Below the pieces are notes generated by a model that made no database searches, had not been told where the DNA came from, and saw only the letters and a program-made list of their open reading frames with translations. The translations under genes were made by a program, and so were the position numbers. Positions 20,701 through 32,700 of a stretch of 64,000 nucleotides of DNA are shown here, one piece after another. The stretch comes from Telmatactis stephensoni. Lineage: Eukaryota > Cnidaria > Anthozoa > Actiniaria > Isophelliidae. Location of the stretch: contig JALIZF010001482.1 of NCBI GenBank assembly GCA_029948255.1, forward strand, positions 248,001-312,000, given 5' to 3'. Every line of letters starts with the position of its first letter. Within the stretch, counting starts at the first letter, position 1.

Positions 20701-23700
20701 TGTTTGTTTTAAATGTGGACGCACAGGAAAATTGGTTGCCTGGTTGTGCTCTCCAAAATCTAGTTTGATTTATTACTTTTATCTATGGTTCCTATTTTAC
20801 CTTACACATCGACTTTCATTCCTGTATGTCAAGGCATACAAACAAAATTAAGACTCTTGCATTTTGAATAACTTACATCTACTGATTGCTGTAGTAACGC
20901 GTTTTGTTTAGTGATCCTTAGTTTGGGTATATTCAATGCCTTTGGATCGAAGTTGGAAGGTTCAATGTTGATCTTTAAATCCTGTTTGGCTCTAGCAGTT
21001 CGTTCACTATATTTGGCCAAGGCCTGTAGTGCTACACAAGTATCCTGAACAAAACAAAGGTCAGTATTTTACATGTACAGCTAGTATCAATGATAATCCT
21101 GCTGTGTCTTACGGTACGCAAATGTGTAAATACGATGCGACGAAAAACAACGATGCGCGGCGCGTGTGCTAACAATTGTAGCCCTCAAAACGACAACATT
21201 CTGACGTCGAAGAGAGCAAGTGAGAATAGGTGAAATGCATGTCGTAAGATTGACCGAGTCAGGATGTTGTGATTCTAAAAGTTCGCCTTCAACCTCCCAA
21301 CTCTGGGGTACCAGGCTGAGGTCAATTCCCGGCAAATTCTACATGCGGTTGATTTAGTGGCATCTCTTTCTCGATCATGACGCCTTGGATTTTTTCAACA
21401 CTTTCGGTTTCAAAATGGACAGCTACTAGAATTGTCCTTCACTTCAATCATATTGATTCGTTGAACTACACAACTATTGTATTTAGTAGCGATTATCGAT
21501 AACAGGGTTTTACATGTCACGATATTGCCGTCACGGAATTAATGATCGCAGTATGTAATATATTCTCATGTCACGTTAGTTCCAGCGTAACGCCACGCGC
21601 GTCGTTGATTGTGTTACGCATCGTCGACTATTTGAATCCTTGCTCTAAGGTGACTTCCTCTACAGGAGGAAAGATTTAGAAGGCGCAACAGCCCAAATTG
21701 TACAATAGACCATTTCACAGTTACATCTTGGTCAACCACAGCCTCGACTGTGCGTGATATATTCTTTGGAGTTCGGTAACAGCCCGTGAAAAGGCAATGC
21801 ATGTACAGGAAGAAGTAAATGCACACAGCAAATACTTCCGATCTCGACAGGTTTGTGCTTTGCTCATTTACACCTCCCTGGTTCATTTGTATGCATTTCT
21901 TGCCTTTTCACAAGCTGTTACCAAACTTTAAAGAATATATTACGCGCAGTGGAGGCTGTGGTTAACCAAGATATATCTGTAAAATGGTCTATTTGGGATA
22001 ACGTCCGCGGTTTGGCTTGATTACTTAAGTTTAATACAAGTATTTATTGGAAAATCGACGGTGTCATCAACAGGAATCTCATCTATGGACAGCGCCAGAA
22101 AGTCTTTCTTAAACATGAAGTCCGAAAGTTCGACTAACGAAAATAAATACCTGGGGGAAAAACCATCAAACTCATCAATCGAGCTGGGACTCGAAACCGG
22201 ACCGCACTGAGGGGTAAGACTCTATGCAAGCGGGCGGTTAACCACTATACCCCCTGTCAACCTACTTACTGTAGTAGACTTGAAGCCTCCTCCAGAATTC
22301 TTTTGCCCTATCAACCATGTTACAATTGGACCAGCGTAGCTTAGTCGGTTCAACTTAAGCTGGGCCAGCAGTGCGTAAGCAGCGGTCTCGATATTTAGGG
22401 CGTGGCCACCAGCATTCCAATGACGCTTGAATGAGGCTAGAAAAGAGGGTCAGCAATAAGCTTTCTATTTATTGGCATAGGGAACAAAATGTGGAACTTC
22501 GTTACCCACGCACCGGCATCCACCGTAAATAGGTTTTAGGAATATGAGATTAAGATATAGTCAATTGAAGAAACGTTGTCGGGTCTAAAAACATAGAACA
22601 TAGAAGCTGAGACCGAAATGGTGCATGGGATGTGAATAATAATTCTGATTTATTCATTTACACTGCAATTATACGATAAAAATCGAAGCCAAACGGCCCG
22701 CCAACGCAGGTCCTGCATTTGCTGTCAGCAATTTGCATCGCAGGCAAAGAGTAAATGAATAAATCGAAATATGATTATTCACACCTCATACACCATTTCG
22801 GTCTCAGCTTCTATGTTCTATGTTTTTAGACCTGACAACGTTTCTTCGATTGACTATATTTCAATTTTGAGAAGATTTAAGTCGCTTGTTGTAGAACACG
22901 AATTGTCGTTTTCAAACTTTACCGTCGTCATAATAAAGTCAACACTTTTTAATCTTGTGCCGCGCAGTAATTGAATAACGACCTTCTGCACGAAGGCCAA
23001 TAGTCCACCAAGTGATCCATATATTGCCAAAGCCTAACGACAAGTGTTCTACTATCCATTTCTTTAACATAAATGACTCACCTGAATTGTATATGGCCGA
23101 CTGGGTAAGTTTATCGTTAGCTTTGTGTCTTTGGGCGCTATTAGCCATCGCCAGTGCATACGTTGTGAGAGCAAGAACATAAGGTTGCTGGAGGTTTGCC
23201 AAGTGATTTTCTAGGTACGTCACAGCTCTGGTAATAGCTGCAGTTTGGACCTTATAATTGGACATAATCAATCATTGTTGGTGGGCAAGGAATAAATAAA
23301 GCATGATTACAGTTCAACACGTCAATTTGTTTTTTATCTTAGCATCTTATTCCTGTCCAAAAACATGACATCAGGAAGTCAACTAATGACGTCATTCAGT
23401 CAGTAACAGATAAAGTCGGTCAATATATAATTTATGTTAGTCGATAAGTCAGTCACTTTGTAACGAACTGATAACATATGTTAGTTCTTACACCATGATT
23501 TACTCAAGCTGACTTACCAGTCCTTTACACTGACACTCTAGCAGGGCTGTAATAACAAAGGCTGTAATAGCAACATCACCATTTTGATAAACACCACCCT
23601 AGAGACATTCAAAACTTAGAAAAACTTCACGATAGTCACACAGGCAAACTACTTAGTTGTATCAAACAGTAGAGTTTTTGAAGCTTGCAATGAAACAGTT

Positions 23701-26700
23701 ACAACATTTCTTTCGCGCAATTGATGCAATAAGCGCGGCACTTCGATTCTTTTTAATTTTGCTTTGCAGAAGTATCATCGGATAGGATGTCTTTATGCTT
23801 CTTTCACAGTCTATTAAACTGAGCCTCATGGTATAAAACTCCGACAAGTAGGGCTGTTTTTACACAGAAACTCGGTTGTTATCCATCCTTTGTTTATTTC
23901 ATTGAAAACTTGGCTATGTTACATAGTGTGTAAATATCATGTAAATATCGTGTAATAATACTGTAAATTAAATTTACAGGAAAATGGAAAAGCCTCTGTG
24001 TTTTCGTACATAAAGATACACTTATTTCAATAAACGTTGTCGGTATCAAACCTACGCGACTCACCCGAAAGGGAGTATGGGAAGACATTTCTAAGGTTCG
24101 TAAAACCACAAATATCCCACACAATTCCTCCAATTAAGCTTGCTCTGACCTCAGTTATAAAGAACTTCACTTACTGATATGTTAAAGTCAATACCAAAGT
24201 GGAAAATAAAGTGAACTTTTGCTACAACTAAAATTCTCCTTTTCGGTCTAGTCGCGTGGGTTTGAGGGCTATCGTACGACACCCTTCTGTGAAATAGGTG
24301 TATCTACCACAAAGCAACAGTCTTGCAAAAGCATCGCTTAAGAAAGATTGGTATTTGATAAAATCACAGGCAATCTTACCACCCTCGTTCTATCGAGAAC
24401 ATGATGAACTTCTGGGAATGCGCCATCAGCGCGTTGATGTTGAACAAGCCACTGTACAGACTGACACATGACATTTTCATCGATCTGAACACCATCAAAC
24501 TTACTGGCCTCACAGAACACTTTGATCACAAAGGCAGTCAACCTAAATAAATGTAGACGGAGTTGAAATAAGAACTATAACCGAGACAGTGTAATTATTT
24601 CATTAGCTTGGGTGGGTGGTTGTGAATGGTTTGGGGTTCTCAAAAAAAATTACTCCGCTACAAAGTCAAAAACCTTCAGTACCCTTTTTCTTTATTTCTT
24701 CATTTTCACATAATAAAAATGAGTTTTAATTCCTACACTCGTATTTTTACTTCAGTTCGACAAATCGTCATACTTTTATGTACCTCCACCCTGAACAGGT
24801 CAGTACCCTATTTGGGTGAAACCTCCTGGTGTAGTGCATTATATGGAATACTCTGGTCCCGGGAGTTTACATAAAATTGTAGCTGTAAATAACTATTAAA
24901 ATCAATAAATGTAACCTCACCAGGTGCTACCAGGACGGGAGTTACCCCAAGCACTGAAAGATCCATCATTGCGTCTGTACTTCAACTCATTTTGGTATCC
25001 TGGCAACCATATAATGTGTATCAGTATGTAATCATGAACTAAGACCACCACAAATAAACACTTTTTTACCGAATAACTATCATGGATATAAGAGGTTAAT
25101 TTCGAGGTTTTGTTATAATAATTATAAGTAATACCATGACCCTGAGAGATATTAGTGATTAAATGTCCCCGAAGCCGAGGGAGGGTTAGTGGAAGTCCCG
25201 CGAGGCCGTAGGTATTACCTTATAATAACCTCCTTTACAAATATGATAATTATATTCACAAAAGAACACTAATGAGCTATTACCACCGCGCTATACCTTT
25301 CTTTCTCCACTAATCTTTTTATGATTACATGGGGAGAGGGGCTTGTGGGATATGGGAGGAGGCGGAGGGCGTCATTTCAGAGAGCAGTCATCACCAAATC
25401 ATATTCTCGCCGGAATCCCCAAATTACATTCATTACAGTATATGACACGTGAGAAATTTGATAGTGAACTCCTTTTACCAATGAAATCTCTACTTCTCAA
25501 TGTCATGTCTGACGTGACGTCCTCTTTCACGCTGCGTCGCGATCGCGTTTGCTTAATCTCCTTAATGTCCTTTACCTGACTGAATGAAATTGTAAGCCTT
25601 CCCTTCGACAGCCTTTGTCACCTGCTTAGTGTTGGACAAATACTGCAGAACGTAGACATCAGGAGCTAAATGGACCATTGTTTGTTCACCACAACCAGTG
25701 GGCATGCTCAACATGGCTTCTAATCCACCATTAATCATATTTGTAATAACTGGTCCAATCATATTGCCTAATAATTAAAAACAGGAATTTGAATACATGG
25801 ACCAATCATATTGCACGGTATAACAAGACAAGAAGTTAAATCTAATGATATCGAGCATGTATACAATTTGTGATGACACGGAACATTTGGCTGGCTATCT
25901 CGTTCTTCAAAATTATGTTCATCTACCGAAATACTGAGACAACTGAAACATGGGCAGTCTACCTACCGCTAGTGCGCTGTGGATAATGATTCAAACTAAA
26001 GGCACACTCCAGATGGGAAAATATCGCGCGTCAAAGTCAAAGAAAAAACTTGTTGCACAAAGTAGAACCACTTTCTACTTTTTGCAACAAGTAGCCGCAA
26101 CCTGCAACATCGATTTTTGTTGCGTGACAAGTTGCGCGCGGGGTGGTAATACCAGCAACATCGCTCTACAACTTGCAATGCAACAATGTTGCCCGACAAG
26201 TTGCACGATTTTGCTGCTCGTATTACCGTACCTTAAACGCTGCGGCATAAACTGTATGCCTCACCATGTATATAAATAGGTCATTAACTTCTAGATAAAT
26301 GTAGCAGATTATAAAATATAGGCTACAGAATTTAGTCAATTTTATTACAATGGAACAAGGCTTGAACCCGGCTGTAAACATTGCTTGAAACCACATGGAG
26401 GGACCAGGAGTTTCCACCAAGAAAGCTGTTTTACAAGAACGAAGCATGGAAAAAGCGTATTATTAAATAATTTTGCTGGGGAGCGCTGTCAAAGATGTAA
26501 AATTTTCAGAATGAATTGCAAGAATTTTGTTCAAAAAAGTACGAGATTCCAATAAACATGGCTAATTATTCAACATAATTTTGAAGAAGGAGATAGCCAG
26601 CCAAATGTTCCGTGTCAACATAAAATTTCTTGCATTCTATATGCAAATGAATTTCAAGCTCAAAACACAGACATGCGCAGATTGTATACATGCTCTTCAA

Positions 26701-29700
26701 CCCAGGAACACAAAATTCACAAAGAATGCTTCGAAAGTTTATAGAAATTTATTGAAAAAGTATATTTAAAAAGCAATCTGAAATGCCAAATGATATTTTT
26801 TTAGAACAAACAAGCGGACAGTGTTCTTAGTATAGTTGTGATGGTTCCTGGGTAGACGTCACACTCGGCCCCAGTCCCTCGGCGCGATACACTCGACCGT
26901 GGGCAGCAATCCCACAACTTTGAAATTAAATTAAAAATTAAATCGAGGATTTATCCGAATCGAATACTTTCTTCGCAAACGTTCTCAGAAATTATTCTAG
27001 ATTTATATAAAATGACACCAGACAGGGGCTTAGGTGCACTTTATACTGCAACAATGTAGCAAATATTCTTACCAGTAAATGAGACCATGGCATTGATGGA
27101 CTCAGGAATGCTCTCCTTTGGAATTTTAATATGGATGCTATCAATTTGCTTGTTTTTAGTCTTATCGAACAGTCCTGAAAAGAAGAACGCATAATTTGTA
27201 CAAAATGCACATTTACGTTTTTTAGTTTACTATTCTTAGCGACACCACTGACCATCAAAGGCTATTGATTTACTATATTTTTATATGAGGAGCGCCTTCG
27301 TTGTAAGAGGTGTTATGAAGGTGGTTTTGGTTCAGTGAGAGACCAAACGGTAGAGAGTACACGGAATCTCGTCGTCACAAACTGAACTGGTACTTTACAG
27401 CTTTGGAGTCAAACTGTTGTGAGTGAGAATGATCTAAGCTAGTAGCTAGCCTTATTTATAAGAGTTCATTAGAATTAATTAGCATAACCCACTAAACTGG
27501 TTGTACTGGGTTTTCCTAAAGTTTCATTACATAGACCTGAATAAGGCCTATTGACTTTAGTAACCTTAATCCTACAAAGCCTCTTTGTAAAAGGGATTAA
27601 CTTAACAAAGCGTCGATTACAGTCGCTTGTACATTTAAGTCAAAACAAACTGAGATACAGAAACTAAAGTCTTATTCAAGATCAAGTATCAATAAGAATC
27701 AATAACTGACCTACTGACACGAGGTGTTGTACAAGGTCAACAGCTTAGTTCCTTTTGTTCTTATAATTATGAAGTTCTCGATCGAGGATACGATAGATCG
27801 TTGTCATAGAAACCAGAGTCAAAAATTTGTTCTTCTTCCTAGTCAGAAATTATGACTTTTCTAGCCTTTTCACGGGAGAAAAAATAATCATTTTTCTCCC
27901 TCATGCCAAAGAAGCTCATCAATGAAGAATAGATAAAAATGATAGCCTCTCAAAATCGTTAAATTTTGTACTTGCTAAAGTTAGTATTCTTGAGTTCCCT
28001 CAGTTCCCTTTTGAACAAAGTTTTTCGAAGTTGACTCTATGGATAAACTCCTTTTAGCTCATACTTTGAAACTACCTAGCTATTCCTGATACTTACGTTG
28101 ACTTGGGAAAGTTGAGTTGTTGATTTTGATATCTATTCCTTCACCATTCTGTTTTGCATCTCTAAGGACACCTTAAACAACAAAAAATCTATGTCATCAG
28201 GACCTTAGAAATGTTCGAAATAAATTCAATTTAAAATTGGATTTAGAACTTAGAAATTGTTATTTATTTTCGCTCTAAGAAAACACTGTCAAAGTGCCTA
28301 CTTGGGTATTCTAACACAATGAGTAGGAAAATGTTTTCTCTCGCGTCTTTGTTGGTTTGCAATCACTCCAATGAAAGGGAATTGAACACAAGACATGGCA
28401 GCCATGTTGGTGGTTTTAGTCTTGATGTTTTTTGTTGAGAAAAGTAACATGTCTGCCAGGTCTTTTCACCTGGGAATGTTTACAAACCAATAATTCGCCC
28501 CGTGTAAGGTAATCCGGAATCCGGAATCCAAGAAAAATATGACTTTGGAATCCGGAATCCGAATCTTGGGATCCGCAATCCAGACATTTAATGATTGGAA
28601 TCCAGAATCCAGAGTTTTGGGTTCAGAACTGGAATCCAGAAGGCCATGATAATTCTTGCTTTTTCCCCACCCCTCCCCTCCTCTGTGAGCTGTTAATTCA
28701 GCCAGCTAATATTACTTGATTGTAATCAGGAATTGTATTATATCTGTCATCAAGTTCATATAAAGACCACCGGGAGGTTTATCATTGGCATACCGTTATT
28801 GACATCAATGAACAAACTGCTAGCTGGTGTCAACAGTATGATGAAATAAGTTTTTTTACAACACTTGATACTAATCTCGCGATCTGATTGGTTGATTAGA
28901 GTGTGTCAATAAGAGGACAGACACACTGCTGACGCGTTTCAGCGCGCGCGCTCGTTCTGTTGCCCCGTTTGAAAAGGCTCTGAGTTTTTCTCGCTGCGCT
29001 CGTGATTCCACTTGAGTTTTGAACATTTTATGACGTCAAGAGTGTGTCAATAAGAGGACAGACAACTCAAAACCATCTTCAATTTGTTAAATGGGTGACC
29101 GTTTGTCAATAAAATACAAAATTAGAAAGAAGAAAAACAAAACAAGAAGCGACTCAGTTTAGAGCAGTCACGGCACCAACCCGTCTGGAAGGTGTTAGCT
29201 TTTCCGCGAGAAGAACTACAAGGTTCGCCATTCTGCAGAACTGGCAGAATTAGAAACTGAAGCACCGATGAACAAATCAAACCAATTACTCGTATTATTT
29301 CTAACGAAAGTGAAAAACTCAGAGATAGCAGTATTGTACGTTCGATCGAGCTCGCCTTTTGTGTATTGATTGCGAAGACTGAACAATGGATTATATACGT
29401 ATACTTGATTATGATACATAGTTTTGCATAGAAAATACATTTCTTGGCCAAAGCTTTAAAATGTATTTTCCAGCTTCTTGAAAACTATTAGAAATTTTGG
29501 AATCCGGAATCCAGCCACTGGAATCCAGAATCCATTGACTAGAATCCGGAATCCGAGCGACTGGGATCCGGAATCCAGGCCATAGGATCCGGAATCCAGC
29601 CTAGTTCCGGATTACCTTACATGGGGTAAGAAAGTCTGCGTTGATTACCTTGTGGATCGAGTACGTACGTCTGTGTCTTTCTCTCTTCTACTCCCTCAGG

Positions 29701-32700
29701 CTGGAAAAAGAATTAAGAAGCCAAAGTAAACAAAATGTTGAAGACTTTTTCGTAATCTCAAAGTTACCAATATTTAAGAACATTAACATAAACAATGCTA
29801 ATGTCCAACCATTTTCACAATAGTTTTGGCCATCCCATTTTGTTAAATTAGCCAGCGAATTTCTTTTTGGCACTTTACATAACAATGGCTTACGAAATCG
29901 GAAGCAGAAGGGCGACGGAATCGAAATCGGATGGATCAGAAGGCTTTCCAATTCTAATTATGATCCTGTGCGAATCAAAGAACCGGACTCCTAAGATTCG
30001 AGCTAATGACAAAACTAATGATGTGGCCATTTTGTTTAAAAGCAACAAAGAAACGAGTACCGAAGGGAGGCTTATGGTTGCGCTTGCGCTGTATTGATAA
30101 TTCACACAAGATCATAAGCTACTTTGGATTACGATTACGGTTCCGACGCTAAGTGTGTGTGAATCAGGTTAATGCACTTACAACAACCAGCAGCTTTCTT
30201 TCTACAGCATCAACTTCTCCACCATTAGATATATAAACCTTAATAGGAATGTGGCCGTATTTTACAGGAACAATTGTAATGGGAAATGACACTGTCCCGC
30301 CGTTGCCTTTGATTTTAATGGCGTTTTGAGTTAGTTTAGTGGTTTTACGATCAGGATCAGCGACGGAGCAAAATCCATCATTTGCTGTGAGGAAAAAGTA
30401 AACCTGAAAATTGATTTGTAGAAAAGAAAGACGGTTAAAGTACTTTTCCAAAGACAAATATTTAGGGAACATTGTCAAACAATAGAGTAGAACTATTAGA
30501 TACAAAGTGGTTGGTTTGTTTAGCCCTAGTCCAAGACTTTGCACCTTCCATGTGTCAGTTCAAATCTTAGAGTATATTTCGTATTATCTGACTGTGAAAA
30601 CGGCACGGTCACGGTACGGTTACGGTAGGAATTTACACAGAGATGAGGAGAGAGAGAGAGTAGAGACAAACAAATTAAAGATTGCAAGCCTGTCGTACCT
30701 CGCTAACCTAGAAACGCAACTGAGAAACGTGGGGAATTCACCTGACCCACCCAAACGTGTTCCTCGACACCTTCTAATGTTTACAATATACCAAAGCCTC
30801 ATAAAGTAATATAGTAGAAGGCCTTCGATGCACTCACCCTTGAGTCTTGCTTTTTGTAGTTGTACGCAGTAGCCAGAATAGTGACCTGTTCACCACGTTG
30901 TACTGAATAAGGAATATTCAAAGAAACAAAGAAATCCTTAAACGATTCGAGGTGCATAGGTTTTGCAATTCCAAACCCTGATTTATTGGACACAGCTATT
31001 GCTTGTACGACCCACGTGGTGATAGTATCGGGGACGGTGGCATCTAGAGATACCGAGCTACATGATCGTCGTCCTAAATTTTTCTGGCAAAATTCTTCAT
31101 CTTCTTGGTTGCTGAAAAGAAAAGAGATTTTATATATGAAGATGAGGAATGGGTTCCTGGAAGTTGAAAAGAAAACCATTTGTTTTAACATGTTTTAACC
31201 CTTGATTGAGACTTAATCAAATAGATTTTTGTATACCAACAGTTCATATCAGGTTTACAAATTCCTCATTAGTTGAGCCATTGGTAATAATATCCCTTTC
31301 TAAAGCTCGATTTACATGACAACCTTTTTATGTCACGACAACCTAATTCTGGGCACGCGGACCCAGCATTTTTGGCACGGTACCCCTTATTGAAATATCG
31401 TGTGAACAGAAATAATTTGCCCTCACAGGAGTGCCGTACCCACAAGAGAAAATGAGGTTATTGAAGGAATCCCATGTCATATACCCCGTTTAATGCTATT
31501 TTTAGAACCTCGTCACTATGACCGCGCGGACGTGAACCTGATCTACCCCTTTCTCCCTCCGAAGTACTTGCTTCATTCTCTGAAGTATCACCTTCTTCGG
31601 CTTCTTCCTCTGAACTATCACATCCGGCTTCCTTTGAACTCCCACTTTCTTCCTCAGAACTACTGATTTCTTCCTCCGAACAACTTGTTTCTTCCTCAGA
31701 TACATTTGTTTCTTCCTCTTCCAAACTAGTCCGACTTAATCAAGGCCGTTTTTGATATTTTTTGTACTCCATTTGCACTTTTTCCCAAGTTTAAACTCTT
31801 TTTCGTCGACAAACATTATACACCGTTTTTCTGCCATTGTGATCTTGAGGTAATGAGGAAGCTCGCGCGCTCTCGACCAATCAGAGTTACTCTAGAAATA
31901 GCATCAAACGGTCCAAGGACCTGATACGCGCGATTCCTTCTCTTACCTCATCTTCTCTTGGTACCCAAAATAATCGGTACATATAATTACCTGATTAGTT
32001 TTTCCTCGAAAAACCAGGTTTCTGGGAAGTAGCTGCGCACTTGAGCAGAGTCAACAATTTGATCATCCGACAACATGAAATCATCCCCGAAATCCAGCTC
32101 ATCAAGTAAATCAGCGCCGCCGCCAGAAGCACTCCTTCCAAGAATCCCGAACGTGTCTGGAAATTTGTAGTGAAAATAATGAAATATGTAGAAAGCTCCT
32201 GGTGGTATATGACTTTTTCATAATAGAAAAGAAATAATCATGGTAGGTATTGGGTCTTTTTATATCAATTAATTTATATAACCAGAAAATCAGTACTGAA
32301 TGCAAGTCTCTGTTTCACCAACCGTGTGTAACTCACGAATATTTACGAGTACTAATAAGCTACGTACACTTTACAAAACGCGAGGGCTAGGGCTAATTTC
32401 CGATTACGAAATTTAAAGAGAGCGCAATATCTAACGTTTTTCTGGTGTGTGTATAGGTATGACTGCGTGTAGTTTCAATCGTCGACCGGTTGGCTCGGTC
32501 GGATGAAGGCCGATTTCTCGGTTGAGGTTGAAGTCCCAACCGGACCAACGCTCAGGGTCATGAAATAAGACTGATTTAGCAAAAGCCGAACGTGACGTGA
32601 AAGAGGACACCCTGCACCCCCGAGGGCGGACTCCATTGTAAAAGGATCAGGTATGCTCGTAAAGGCTGGTTCACACTAGCGTCGGATTCGGAATCGGAAG

